64,000 nt of DNA from Vibrio coralliilyticus ATCC BAA-450 (lineage in GTDB: Bacteria; Pseudomonadota; Gammaproteobacteria; Enterobacterales; Vibrionaceae): NCBI RefSeq assembly GCF_000176135.1, contig NZ_ACZN01000018.1, forward strand, positions 806,001-870,000. Direction: 5' to 3'. The notes below the pieces were generated by a model, which searched no databases, was not told where the DNA came from, and saw only the letters and a program-made list of their open reading frames with translations. Of this stretch, positions 44,962-53,896 are shown piece by piece; position 1 is the stretch's first letter, and each line of letters starts with the position of its first letter. The position numbers were made by a program, and so were the translations under genes.

Positions 44962-45501
44962 ATGAACCGAAATCAAATCAATATTCTTAATACCCTCGGC
45001 CTTTTCGGCATGACGTTAGTCTTGCTAATTGGTTTTGTCCTCCAATTCTCACTCAACGAGTTGCCATGCCCCCTTTGCCTACTTCAGCGCATTGGTTTTG
45101 TCATGGTGATGTTTGGCTTTCTGCTCAACGTAAAATACGGTCCACAGCAACGACATTATGGTGTCGTGTTGATAGGGGCACTGTTTGGGGCAGCGACCGC
45201 CCTGCGCCAAGTCTCATTGCACGTTATCCCTGGTACTCCTGGATATGGCAGCGCTATCTTTGGTATGCATTACTACACTTGGGCGTTCGTCTTGTTCTCA
45301 GCGACTATTTTGGCTGTCGCGATACTGCTCATGCTGTGGAACGAGGCTTGGAATACGGAACCTTTCGAAATGAGCAAGATTGGTCGCTGGGTGTGTCTGC
45401 TTGCGATATCGGTAGTGGCTCTCAATATGCTATCGACGTTTGTTGAGTGCGGGCCATACCAATGTCCAGATAACCCTGTGAGCTACTGGTTGTTTAACTA
45501 A
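44962..45501 (+). CDS. DsbB-family disulfide bond formation protein
   Basis: 179 residues, four to five membrane segments. CPLC near residue 32 (ELPCPLCLLQR) is the quinone-proximal pair, with the Arg that follows it in DsbB proteins. The second cysteine pair is in CGPYQCPDNP at the C-terminal end (about 165-171), after the last helix, unlike E. coli DsbB where it lies in the loop before TM4. It would reoxidise a DsbA-like partner using ubiquinone. Start ATG at 44962 after GGAGAGC. Confidence 0.85.
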   Translation: MNRNQINILNTLGLFGMTLVLLIGFVLQFSLNELPCPLCLLQRIGFVMVMFGFLLNVKYGPQQRHYGVVLIGALFGAATALRQVSLHVIPGTPGYGSAIFGMHYYTWAFVLFSATILAVAILLMLWNEAWNTEPFEMSKIGRWVCLLAISVVALNMLSTFVECGPYQCPDNPVSYWLFN

Positions 45502-45522
45502 ACCGTGAATAATTAGAGACAA

Positions 45523-45550
45523 AAAAGCCAGCTTAGTTAAGCTGGCTTTT
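45523..45550. terminator. Bidirectional terminator between the dsbB-like gene and nadA
   Basis: AAAAGCCAGCTT / AAGCTGGCTTTT stem with loop AGTT. Confidence 0.88.
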
Positions 45551-45569
45551 GAGTTATTTGTATGCGGAT

Positions 45570-46631
45570 TTAAGCGTTACCCTTAACCTGCATGTTCAGT
45601 TGCTCGGCAAAATCAAGCATACGATTTAATGGAATAAGCGATTTCACACGTAATGCTTCATCAACGAAAATTTCGTGTTGTTCTCCACCGTCGCGCAATG
45701 CTTCTTCGATTGCTTTCAGACCGTTCATTGCCATCCAAGGACAATGTGCACAGCTACGACAAGTGGCTCCTGCACCAGCAGTAGGTGCTTCAATCAGTTC
45801 TTTTTCAGGCACCAATTGCTGCATCTTGAAGAAGATACCTTTATCAGTCGCAACGATCATTTTTTGCTGAGGTAGCTCTTTAGCCGCTTTGATCAGTTGG
45901 CTAGTTGAGCCGACAGCGTCCGCCAGCTCGACTACACTCGCTGGTGACTCAGGGTGTACCAAAATCGCCGCTTCAGGGTATAGACCTTTCATCTTACGTA
46001 ACGCATCAGCAGAGAACTCATCGTGAACGACACATTCGCCTTGCCACAAAAGCATATCAGCACCAGTTTGATTGGCGATGTAAGAGCCTAAATGGCGATC
46101 GGGGCCCCAGATAATAGGTTTGTCTTCAGCGTCTAAATGCTCAACGATTTCCAAAGCGATACTTGACGTCACCACCCAGTCAGCACGGGCCTTCACCGCA
46201 GCTGAGGTATTCGCATAAACTACGACAGTGTGATCAGGGTGCGCATCACAGAATTCTGTGAATTTGTCCGCTGGACAACCTAAGTCTAATGAACACTCCG
46301 CTTCTAGCGTTGGCATCAAGATGCGTTTTTCAGGTGTCAGAATTTTTGCAGATTCGCCCATAAAGCGCACACCACCGATAATCAATGTGCTCGCAGGATG
46401 GCGGTTACCAAACTTGGCCATCTCTAGTGAATCGCCAACAAACCCTCCGGTCTCTTCAGCAAGCGCTTGAATTTCAGGGTCAGTGTAATAGTGGGCGATC
46501 AGTACCGCGTCTTTCTCTTTAAGCAGCTCTTTAATGTTTTTAATGTGCGCTTGCTTTTGGTCATCTGTCAGCGGTGTTGGTTTCGGTGGGAATGGGTAAA
46601 CAGTTTCGATTGTATCTAAAATGTGGCTCAT
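45570..46631 (-). CDS. nadA: Quinolinate synthase A
   Basis: 353 residues. Condenses iminoaspartate with dihydroxyacetone phosphate to quinolinate for NAD synthesis. The [4Fe-4S] ligands are seen in EAECSLDLGCPAD and CRSCAHCPWMAMN; HYYTDPEIQALAEETGG near 55 is a family signature. The ATG at 46631 (MSHILDTIETVYPFP) is preferred; upstream in-frame residues are not conserved. Lies just downstream of the Tol-Pal operon, as in many gammaproteobacteria. Confidence 0.95.
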   Translation of the reverse strand: MSHILDTIETVYPFPPKPTPLTDDQKQAHIKNIKELLKEKDAVLIAHYYTDPEIQALAEETGGFVGDSLEMAKFGNRHPASTLIIGGVRFMGESAKILTPEKRILMPTLEAECSLDLGCPADKFTEFCDAHPDHTVVVYANTSAAVKARADWVVTSSIALEIVEHLDAEDKPIIWGPDRHLGSYIANQTGADMLLWQGECVVHDEFSADALRKMKGLYPEAAILVHPESPASVVELADAVGSTSQLIKAAKELPQQKMIVATDKGIFFKMQQLVPEKELIEAPTAGAGATCRSCAHCPWMAMNGLKAIEEALRDGGEQHEIFVDEALRVKSLIPLNRMLDFAEQLNMQVKGNA

Positions 46632-46755
46632 TGCTCTTGCTCTACGCAACTTCCAGTAATCCGAGTATTGTAACCTTAACCCAGATCAAGATGCTAGTTT
46701 CCGCAAGAATTACTTGTTGAGTAAATAGTGAATGGAATGTCCGTACAGAGGGTAT

Positions 46756-46782
46756 TAAAAAGGAGCGACTCTGCGCTCCTTT
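46756..46782 (-). terminator. Terminator of the Tol-Pal operon
   Basis: AAAGGAGCG / CGCTCCTTT stem with a six-base loop and a T run on the minus strand, seven bases after the cpoB stop. Confidence 0.85.
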
Positions 46783-46788
46783 GTTTAT

Positions 46789-47565
46789 CTACTTAATACG
46801 TTCTGCCGCAAGTTTTGCAGACGCACTATCTGGATACTCGTCAAGTACCTGTTGATAGTACTTTTTCGCTTGCGCTGCATTGTTGTTACGCTGCGAAAGG
46901 TCACCAAGTTTCACCAGAGCATCCGCACGTTTATTCGAGTCTTTGTAAGACACTACCGAGGCAAAGCTCTTAACTGCTTCTTTATCCTGCTTCTTAGCAA
47001 AATAAAGCTGCCCTAGCCAGTAATGGGCGTTTGGTGCAAACGTTGAGTCAGGGAAGTCTTTCTGAAATTGCTGGAATGCAGCAATAGCACCCGTGTAATC
47101 ACGTTTCTTAAGGATAAGATCAACGGCATTCTGATACGCAGTCTGCTCATCCACATTAGTACTGAATTTACCAACAGGCTTCGCTTGGTCATCTTTAGCT
47201 GCAGTATCGACTGCTGGAGCGCTGTTGATCTGGCCGCGAAGCTTATCAAGCTCGATAAACAATTCACGCTGACGCTGCAGCATCTGCTGCATGTCGTAAT
47301 TATTCTTTTCTAGCTGACCACGAAGGTCACTAATTTCCAACGCCATTTCATCAAGCTGCTGTTGCATTTGCAACTGAACGCGATTGCGGTTTTCTAACAA
47401 GCGTTCGAGGCGTTGAACTTCGGTTTCATTTGCCGGTACGGCAGAAGACGATGGTGCAGAGTTGCTACCACCAAGATCAGATACTGGAGCTGGTGCAGCG
47501 AACACAGTGTTCGCTGCACTTGCCAGTAACGTAAGCGTAACTACGCGCTTAAGGTTACTGAACAT
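46789..47565 (-). CDS. cpoB: Cell division coordinator CpoB (YbgF)
   Basis: 258 residues. Signal peptide ending AANTVFA (about 24), an N-terminal coiled-coil trimerisation region (about 45-100, rich in Gln, Leu and Glu), then three TPR units (AYQNAVDLILKKRDYTGAI, HYWLGQLYFAKKQDKEA, KLGDLSQRNNNAAQAKKYYQ). Links Tol-Pal with PBP1B during division. Last gene of the operon. Confidence 0.94.
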   Translation of the reverse strand: MFSNLKRVVTLTLLASAANTVFAAPAPVSDLGGSNSAPSSSAVPANETEVQRLERLLENRNRVQLQMQQQLDEMALEISDLRGQLEKNNYDMQQMLQRQRELFIELDKLRGQINSAPAVDTAAKDDQAKPVGKFSTNVDEQTAYQNAVDLILKKRDYTGAIAAFQQFQKDFPDSTFAPNAHYWLGQLYFAKKQDKEAVKSFASVVSYKDSNKRADALVKLGDLSQRNNNAAQAKKYYQQVLDEYPDSASAKLAAERIK

Positions 47566-47580
47566 AAGGTCTTTCCTTGA

Positions 47581-48120
47581 TTAGTATACTAGAACCGCAC
47601 GACGGTTCTTAGCGTACACATCTTCAGACTGACCTAGTAGAAGAGGCTTCTCTTCACCGTAGCTCACGATTGAGATTTGGTCTGCTTGAACACCTAGTGC
47701 TTGTAGGTACTTAGCAACTGCAGTTGCACGACGCTCGCCTAGTGCGATGTTGTACTCAGGAGTACCACGCTCATCAGCGTGACCTTCGATAGTCACTTTT
47801 AGTGCAGGGTTTTTGCTTAGGTAAGCCGCGTGTGCAGCTAGCATTTCTTCGTAGTCACCAGCGATGGTTGCGTTGTCAAACGCGAAGTAGATTGTTTGAG
47901 ACTCACGAAGTGCCTGCTCTTTAAGCTCTTGCTCAGAAAGTTGGCCGTTCTCACCGATTGGTGAAACTACAGTTGTATCAACACCGTTAGCAGAGCCAGA
48001 CGTTGATTGGTTAGTTTCAGAACCAGAAGCGTTAGCTGCGTCATCGCTTGAACTACATGCTGTAACAGCTAGAACTGGTAGCGCAATCAATAGCCCTTTA
48101 AGAACTTTGTTTAGTTGCAT
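47581..48120 (-). CDS. pal: Peptidoglycan-associated lipoprotein Pal
   Basis: 179 residues. Lipobox LAVTAC with lipidated Cys at about 22, a Ser/Asn-rich linker, then the OmpA-like domain binding diaminopimelate: YFAFDNATIAGDYEEML, VTIEGHADERGTPEYNIALG and RRATAVAKYL. Outer-membrane anchor of the Tol-Pal system. Confidence 0.96.
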   Translation of the reverse strand: MQLNKVLKGLLIALPVLAVTACSSSDDAANASGSETNQSTSGSANGVDTTVVSPIGENGQLSEQELKEQALRESQTIYFAFDNATIAGDYEEMLAAHAAYLSKNPALKVTIEGHADERGTPEYNIALGERRATAVAKYLQALGVQADQISIVSYGEEKPLLLGQSEDVYAKNRRAVLVY

Positions 48121-48157
48121 TGTTATATTTTCCTTACTTTTTGATACTTATTACTTG

Positions 48158-49510
48158 CTACAAAAACGGTGACCATGCAGGTGCACGAACGCGACCGTTT
48201 GTTGCCGGTAATCGAGCTTTAAAGCGTCCATCTATTGAAACCATTGAAAGCACATTGGTTTTGTTGAAGATAGAGCTATAAATAACCATACCGCCGTTTG
48301 GCGCAATACTCGGTGATTCATCCAGCAATGTTTTTGTCAGAACCTGAACGGCGCCCGTTTCAAGATCCTGCTTTGCCAAATTGAAGCCCGAGTTACTGCG
48401 ATTGACCATTACTAGGAATCGTCCATCAGGTGTAATCTGCCCACCTAGGTTCTGGCGACCCTGCCAGGTAAGGCGGTTGGTTGAACCACTTGCCAAATCT
48501 ACTTGATAAATTTGAGGTTTACCACCCCGATCCGAGGTAAAGATCAGTGATTTGCCATCAGGATGCCAGAATGGTTCTGTATTATTTGATCTACCACGTG
48601 TTATTTGCGTCAACTTGCGGGTTTTCAAATCCAATGTATAAACTTGCAGGCTGCCTGTTTTCGACAACACGAGAGCGAGTTTATTACCATCAGGAGAGAA
48701 TCGTGGCGCACCATTGTGACGAGGGTATGACGTTACTTTTTCACGCTCACCCGTGTAGATGTTCATGATGAAGATTTCTGCCTGGCCATTTTGGAAACTC
48801 ACATAAGCCAGTTTCTTACCATCTGGTGACCAAGCTGGAGACATAAGTGGCTGCTTAGAACGTAGAACCAATCGCTCGTTATAACCATCATAGTCAGCAA
48901 CACGTAGTTGATACGGATAGCTGTCTTTATCGTTAACCACAACGTAAGCGATTCGAGTCAGGAACGCACCACGCTCACCAGTTAACTCTTTGTATACCAA
49001 GTCTGAAATTCGGTGAGCATATTCACGCATACGCTCCCCCGGCACTGTTGCACGCTTGTTGAAAAGCACGTGATCTTTAGACAACACGAGTTGGCCATCA
49101 GTACTTAACGCTTTGCTTTGCCCTTGAGTTAATTGACCACGAACTACGTCCACCAACTGGTAGTTGATTACATAGTTACCTTCCGCATTTTGCGAAATAG
49201 TGCCTGTTAGTAACGCATCAACGCCTAACCCTGTCCAAGCATCAAAGTTAATTTCACTTTCACTATATGGTGTTTGTGGCATTTTGCTGGTTGCAACTGG
49301 GCTGAATTTACCACTGCGTTGCAAATCAGAAGCAATAACAGCTGATACATTATGAGGTAATTTAGTTGAACCTTCCCACTTAAATGGGACGATAGCGATC
49401 GGACGTGCAGAGTCAATGCCGTCTGTAATCACAAGTTCCAGTGCCGCATTGGCTACCTGAAACGCGCTCATCACTGTGAGCAAACATCCTAATACTAGTC
49501 GCTTTAACAC
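48158..49510 (-). CDS. tolB: Tol-Pal system protein TolB
   Basis: 450 residues with a signal peptide ending near residue 22. An N-terminal alpha/beta domain is followed by a six-bladed propeller with repeated PAWSPDGKKLAYVS, PRFSPDGNKLALV, PFWHPDGKSLIFTSDRGG motifs and a closing PAWSPFL. Periplasmic; binds Pal and TolA. Confidence 0.96.
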   Translation of the reverse strand: MLKRLVLGCLLTVMSAFQVANAALELVITDGIDSARPIAIVPFKWEGSTKLPHNVSAVIASDLQRSGKFSPVATSKMPQTPYSESEINFDAWTGLGVDALLTGTISQNAEGNYVINYQLVDVVRGQLTQGQSKALSTDGQLVLSKDHVLFNKRATVPGERMREYAHRISDLVYKELTGERGAFLTRIAYVVVNDKDSYPYQLRVADYDGYNERLVLRSKQPLMSPAWSPDGKKLAYVSFQNGQAEIFIMNIYTGEREKVTSYPRHNGAPRFSPDGNKLALVLSKTGSLQVYTLDLKTRKLTQITRGRSNNTEPFWHPDGKSLIFTSDRGGKPQIYQVDLASGSTNRLTWQGRQNLGGQITPDGRFLVMVNRSNSGFNLAKQDLETGAVQVLTKTLLDESPSIAPNGGMVIYSSIFNKTNVLSMVSIDGRFKARLPATNGRVRAPAWSPFL

Positions 49511-49520
49511 AAGCTTTTCC

Positions 49521-50594
49521 TTATGACTTAGGTTCTACGGTTAAATTGATATTCTTTAACTGATTGATGACGTCTTGTTCTTTAGGTAATGGGAAACTTC
49601 CTACCTGCGCAACCGCTCGTCGCGTCGCCGAACACAGTCGATTGTCACCATCAAGCACGCTTAGATTACCGACAATGGCGCCAGCACCTGTAGGAATCAG
49701 GCGCAGATTAACTCGGCATGACTTTCCCCTGAAACTGTCCTCCAGTAGCAGGTTCTGCTGAATCAATTGGGTATAAATAGCACCGTATCGATCCGCTTCA
49801 CTATTCACGTGTTGCTGTCTAGCTGAACTGTTTTGCTCAGCCTCAGTTTCTAGACCAGAGAAGATGTTATCTAAAGCAGCTTCTTGCTCTTTACGTTCAC
49901 GCTCCAAGCGCTCTAAACGTTCTTTCTCTTTTCGCGCTTTCTCAGCAGCTTCTTTAGCAGCTTTCTCCTTCGCTATACGTTCTTTTTCAGCTTTTTCAGC
50001 CGCTTCACGTTGACGACGTGCTTTTTCTTCCGCTTCTTTTGCCGCTTTCTCACGTGCAACGCGCTCTTTCTCTGCTTTAGCGATAGCGGCTTCTTTAGCT
50101 AAACGTTCTTGTTCCGCTTTTTTGATCGCCTCTTCTTTCGCTTTACGCTCAGCTTCTAATTTAGCCGCACGTTCGCGCTCTTTTTTAACTCGCTCTTCAG
50201 CGGCTTGGCGTTCTTTTTCTTTCTGCTGTCTGGCTTTCTCAGCTTCACGTGCAGCTTTCGCTTCTCGTGCTTGCTGCTCTTTCAGCTTACGAATGCGTTC
50301 TTCTTCCGCTTTGCGGTTTTTCTCAAGCTGCTCGCTTTCGCGGCGCAACTTATCTAAACGGTCCTGCTCTTTCTTCGCTGCTTCTTCACGTTGACTGCGA
50401 ATTTGCTGAGCTTGCTGGCGCACCAAGTTGGGGTCAATAACAACCGCCTGAACCATCTGACCAGAAGGCTCTGGCTTTGACATGGTAAAGTCTGTTCCCC
50501 AAATAAGCGCCACAGCCAACAGTGCATGCAAAGCTGCAGATATCGCTATCGGCTTGGTGTAATCACTCTTTTTCTTTGGTTTGGTCTCTTTCAT
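49521..50594 (-). CDS. tolA: Cell envelope integrity protein TolA
   Basis: 357 residues. Membrane anchor (about 14-34, with the conserved SHLL-like surface ISAALHALLA), a long Ala/Lys/Glu-rich helical domain II (about 65-245) and a C-terminal domain III with the conserved C in FRGKSCRVNLRLIP and C in NRLCSATRRAV. Spans the periplasm to reach Pal and TolB; driven by TolQR. Confidence 0.95.
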   Translation of the reverse strand: MKETKPKKKSDYTKPIAISAALHALLAVALIWGTDFTMSKPEPSGQMVQAVVIDPNLVRQQAQQIRSQREEAAKKEQDRLDKLRRESEQLEKNRKAEEERIRKLKEQQAREAKAAREAEKARQQKEKERQAAEERVKKERERAAKLEAERKAKEEAIKKAEQERLAKEAAIAKAEKERVAREKAAKEAEEKARRQREAAEKAEKERIAKEKAAKEAAEKARKEKERLERLERERKEQEAALDNIFSGLETEAEQNSSARQQHVNSEADRYGAIYTQLIQQNLLLEDSFRGKSCRVNLRLIPTGAGAIVGNLSVLDGDNRLCSATRRAVAQVGSFPLPKEQDVINQLKNINLTVEPKS

Positions 50595-50607
50595 AACCTG
50601 AGAGCGC

Positions 50608-51057
50608 TTATTCCTTTATGTCCGTAAGAAGCCCCACTTTAGGGATCCCAGCACGGCTTAATTCGTCCAGAACCAGTACCACTTCAGCATAAGGAGTCGC
50701 CGCATCACCACCAACAGCGACAGGTGACTCTGGCTTCAAGGACAGTTCTGCTTTCACACGTACAATCACGTCCTGCAGCGAGATACCACGCATGACTTCT
50801 TCATCGTTTACACTCAGGCCTAAATTGCCTTCACGATCAATTTCTACGATGATGAAACTTGAGTCGCTATCTCCGGCGAGCTCTGATGCAGGTTTCGCTG
50901 TTGCTGTTTTTGGCAACTCAACATCAACACCCTGTGTTACGAAAGGCGACGTCACCATGAAGATAATTAACAACACGAGCATAACGTCGATGTAAGGCAC
51001 AACGTTAATCTCTGCCGTCATCTTACGTTTTTTAGGTTGATAGCCTGCCATATCCAT
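50608..51057 (-). CDS. tolR: Tol-Pal system protein TolR
   Basis: 149 residues. One membrane helix (about 20-42) with the essential Asp in VPYIDVMLVLLIIFMV; the periplasmic ExbD-like domain follows. Start shares one base with the tolQ stop (TAATG). Forms the proton-driven stator with TolQ. Confidence 0.96.
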   Translation of the reverse strand: MDMAGYQPKKRKMTAEINVVPYIDVMLVLLIIFMVTSPFVTQGVDVELPKTATAKPASELAGDSDSSFIIVEIDREGNLGLSVNDEEVMRGISLQDVIVRVKAELSLKPESPVAVGGDAATPYAEVVLVLDELSRAGIPKVGLLTDIKE

Positions 51058-51755
51058 TAATCCCTGTTGGCAGAATCACGTCCAGCCATCGCTTGGCGGT
51101 GCAGGATGCTGTGGAATTCTTCAGAGAAAGTGGCGTAGTTGTGTTCCAACTTACCCACTTTATTACTCAATCGGTTGTAAGCCATCACAGCTGGAATCGC
51201 TGCAAATAGACCCATCGCAGTTGCAACCAATGCTTCAGCGATACCCGGCGCAACCATGGCTAAAGTAGCCTGCTTAACTTCACCAAGTGCGATAAAGGCA
51301 TGCATAATGCCCCAAACTGTACCAAATAGACCGATATAAGGGCTGATTGAGCCAACCGTTGCCAAAAATGGTAGGTTAGTTTCAAGTTCATCGACTTCAC
51401 GGGCAACTGCAACACGCATTGCGCGACCAGTGCCTTCCATAATGAAGTCAGGTGAGTCAGCGTTGGATTTTCTTAGGCGAGCAAACTCAGTGAAACCTGA
51501 ATAGAAGATCTCTTCCGTTCCTTCCAGTTCGTCTTTGCGCTTTTTAGCATTTTGATAAAGGACGGAAAGATCAGTGCCTGACCAGAACTTATCTTCGAAT
51601 GTTTCAGCTCCTTTCGCAGCTTGGGATAGCACTTTACTGCGCTTAATGATCATTGCCCAAGAAACAATCGACATACCTAACAAGGTCAACATCACCATTT
51701 TTACGAGCAGGCTTGCTTGCAAAAACAGGTCAAGCATTGAAATATCAGCGGTCAC
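51057..51755 (-). CDS. tolQ: Tol-Pal system protein TolQ
   Basis: 232 residues, three membrane helices (about 14-38, 138-160, 172-195). MotA/ExbB motif region TVGSISPYIGLFGTVWGIMHAF and GIAEALVATAMGLFAAIPAV are seen. Start is GTG at 51755, overlapping the ybgC end by 11 bases; the start context MTADISMLDLFLQAS parallels E. coli TolQ. Confidence 0.95.
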   Translation of the reverse strand: MTADISMLDLFLQASLLVKMVMLTLLGMSIVSWAMIIKRSKVLSQAAKGAETFEDKFWSGTDLSVLYQNAKKRKDELEGTEEIFYSGFTEFARLRKSNADSPDFIMEGTGRAMRVAVAREVDELETNLPFLATVGSISPYIGLFGTVWGIMHAFIALGEVKQATLAMVAPGIAEALVATAMGLFAAIPAVMAYNRLSNKVGKLEHNYATFSEEFHSILHRQAMAGRDSANRD

Positions 51756-52164
51756 TGTGAGTAAACTCCATAACTATTGATTGAGGGATCGCTTTTGGCC
51801 TCATTTTTTCATTATCGATGCATGCTACCTTAACCATTGCTTTACACAATGTTTTACCGGCAGGATTTACGATCTCCTGACAGAAAATAAGGCTTGCTTT
51901 CTTCGCTTCTGCAACTGATGTCTTAACCGTTAGACGGTCTTCGAGACGAGCGCCTTGCAGAAAATCGATGTCCATGTGTCGGACTACGAAACCGATGTTT
52001 TGTTCCAAAAGAGTCGATTGTGAAACACCAATACTGGACAGATATTCAGAACGGCCACGCTCAAAATACTTAACGTAATTGGCGTGAAATACCAGCCCAC
52101 CGACGTCAGTATCTTCATAATAAACCGTTACAGGCAGCTCAAATACAGCAGGTTCGCTTTGCAC
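51745..52164 (-). CDS. ybgC: Acyl-CoA thioesterase YbgC
   Basis: 139 residues, hot-dog fold 4-hydroxybenzoyl-CoA thioesterase family. Catalytic Asp in YYEDTDVGGLVFHANYVKYFERGR (near residue 18). Start GTG at 52164 after AAAGGGATT. First gene of the tol operon, as in E. coli. Confidence 0.95.
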   Translation of the reverse strand: MQSEPAVFELPVTVYYEDTDVGGLVFHANYVKYFERGRSEYLSSIGVSQSTLLEQNIGFVVRHMDIDFLQGARLEDRLTVKTSVAEAKKASLIFCQEIVNPAGKTLCKAMVKVACIDNEKMRPKAIPQSIVMEFTHSDR

Positions 52165-52253
52165 ATCAATCCCTTTCTAACAATTGAGGTGCTTTACTAT
52201 AACGCAACTCATTGCCGTTTATGCAAGGGTTAATGGAGGTTTTCAAAGATTGA

Positions 52254-52293
52254 AACAAAAAAATAGCGCCAGCTATCAAATAGTGGCGCTATT
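52254..52293 (-). terminator. Terminator of the cydABX-ybgE operon
   Basis: AATAGCGCCA / TGGCGCTATT stem with a 12-base loop and seven T on the minus strand, between ybgE and ybgC. Confidence 0.85.
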
Positions 52294-52329
52294 GTGACTA
52301 ATTAGTGGATAATTTTCAGTCAGTTCAAT

Positions 52330-52632
52330 TTACAAAACACGTATTAGAGTTAAATAAATTAGAATCGTTAAGGAAAAATAGGGACTGAATAATACTTGCC
52401 AATACCAGTTTTTTGGTTTGAAACTCAAGCCAAAGATCATACTGGAGCAAATTGCCCAAATCATCAGCGGTGAGATCAGTGCATTGAAGCCGCCTATTGA
52501 AGCTGAATACTGCTCCGGATCCCACATCACCATAGCAACATGATAAAAACCAAGAATCAGAGATAAGGCTCTAAACAGAGCCTTATCCATTGGCGCATGC
52601 AGCTTAGCTACCTGCTCAGTGAGATTACTCAC
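52330..52632 (-). CDS. ybgE: Cyd operon protein YbgE
   Basis: 100 residues with three membrane segments (about 20-38, 48-67, 76-98). Family pattern ALSLILGFYHVAMVMWDP. Function is unsettled, but it always follows cydX. Start GTG at 52632, overlapping the cydX stop by eight bases. Confidence 0.92.
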   Translation of the reverse strand: MSNLTEQVAKLHAPMDKALFRALSLILGFYHVAMVMWDPEQYSASIGGFNALISPLMIWAICSSMIFGLSFKPKNWYWQVLFSPYFSLTILIYLTLIRVL

Positions 52633-52732
52633 TGTCTTTATCCATCATTTCTGAATGCTCTAGCCAAAGAGCATTGATGATACCGAATGCACAAGCAAGT
52701 AGTACACCTAGAATCCATGCGAAATACCACAT
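52625..52732 (-). CDS. cydX: Cytochrome bd oxidase small subunit CydX
   Basis: 35 residues beginning MWYFAWILGVLLACAFGIIN, a single membrane helix, then an acidic tail. The WYFAWILG start is the CydX/YbgT signature. It stabilises the haem environment of CydAB. RBS AAGGAG and a 12-base gap to cydB support it. Confidence 0.95.
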   Translation of the reverse strand: MWYFAWILGVLLACAFGIINALWLEHSEMMDKDSE

Positions 52733-52744
52733 AGTAATAGCTCC

Positions 52745-53881
52745 TTAGTAAAGTGAGTTTTTGTTGTCTTCAATGAACTTGCTGTCCAGACGACCGAACA
52801 TCTTGTAGTAAGTCCAAATTGTGTACGCCAAGATAACAGGCACCATGATAAAGGCTACACCTGTCATCAGATTGAGCGTCAATTCAGATGACGTTGCATC
52901 CCACATGGTCAGGCTGTGGTTAGGCATCAAATCAGAAGGCATGATGAATGGGAACATCGCAAGACCCGCTGTGAAAATAATACCTGCATTACCTAGGCTT
53001 GAAGCGAAGAATGCGATACCACCACGCTCAAGACGTGAAGCCAGTACAGTAACAAGAGACATCACTACACCCAGCGCTGGAGCAATCCACATCAACGGGT
53101 ACTGCTCGAAGTTGTTCATCCAAGCACCCGCTTCACGAACTACTTCTTTAGCAAGTGGGTTAGACGCGCCATTATGGTCAATTGCGCTGGTAATCACGTA
53201 GCCTTCAATACTTTGAACCCAGAAACCAGCAGCAACGAAAGTCGCAACCGTTAGTAGACCCATGATTTGTGCAACACTGCGTGAGCGAGCGTGAACTGCG
53301 TCTGTAGTCTTCATCTGTAGCCAAGTAGCGCCCTGCATTAAGATCATGAACAAGCTAACTAAGCCACATAGTAATGCGAATGGGTTTAACAGACCAAAGA
53401 ATGAACCGTGATACGTTGGCATCAAAAATTCAGTCAACTGGAACGGTACACCTTGTAGTAGATTACCAAACGCCACGCCAAAGATAATTGGTGGAACGAA
53501 GCCACTGATAGAAATACAAATATCCCACGTTTGACGCCACTTAGTATCTTCAATCTTTGAGCGATAAGAGAGGCCCAACGGTCTTAGCCACAAAGCAGCC
53601 AACGTCAGAATCATCGCCAGATAGAATCCAGAAAACGACGTTGCGTAAACTAAAGGCCATGCAGCAAATAGAGCACCACCCGCTGTCACCAACCAAACTT
53701 GGTTACCTTCCCAGTGAGGTGCGATCGAGTTGATCATCACACGACGTTCAGTGTCATTTTTTCCGATTACAGGTACTAGCGCACCAACACCCATATCGAA
53801 GCCATCAGTCACTGCGAAGCCTACCAGGAGAACACCGATCAGAACCCACCAGATAAGTCGCAAGATTTCGTATTCAAACAT
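52745..53881 (-). CDS. cydB: Cytochrome bd ubiquinol oxidase subunit II
   Basis: 378 residues, about nine membrane helices. Signatures LRLIWWVLIGVLLVGFAVTDGFDMG at the start (shown here in part: FAVTDGFDMGVGALVP) and NSIAPHWEGNQVWLV. Forms the quinol oxidase with CydA. Confidence 0.96.
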   Translation of the reverse strand: MFEYEILRLIWWVLIGVLLVGFAVTDGFDMGVGALVPVIGKNDTERRVMINSIAPHWEGNQVWLVTAGGALFAAWPLVYATSFSGFYLAMILTLAALWLRPLGLSYRSKIEDTKWRQTWDICISISGFVPPIIFGVAFGNLLQGVPFQLTEFLMPTYHGSFFGLLNPFALLCGLVSLFMILMQGATWLQMKTTDAVHARSRSVAQIMGLLTVATFVAAGFWVQSIEGYVITSAIDHNGASNPLAKEVVREAGAWMNNFEQYPLMWIAPALGVVMSLVTVLASRLERGGIAFFASSLGNAGIIFTAGLAMFPFIMPSDLMPNHSLTMWDATSSELTLNLMTGVAFIMVPVILAYTIWTYYKMFGRLDSKFIEDNKNSLY

Positions 53882-53896
53882 ATGTTTCTCCTTGCT

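Noticed and set aside
49564..50440. Plus-strand ORFs rich in Ser, Arg, Phe and Cys, and apparent repeats
   Set aside because: They are the antisense of the Ala/Lys/Glu-rich helical domain of TolA, whose low complexity creates repeats and open frames.
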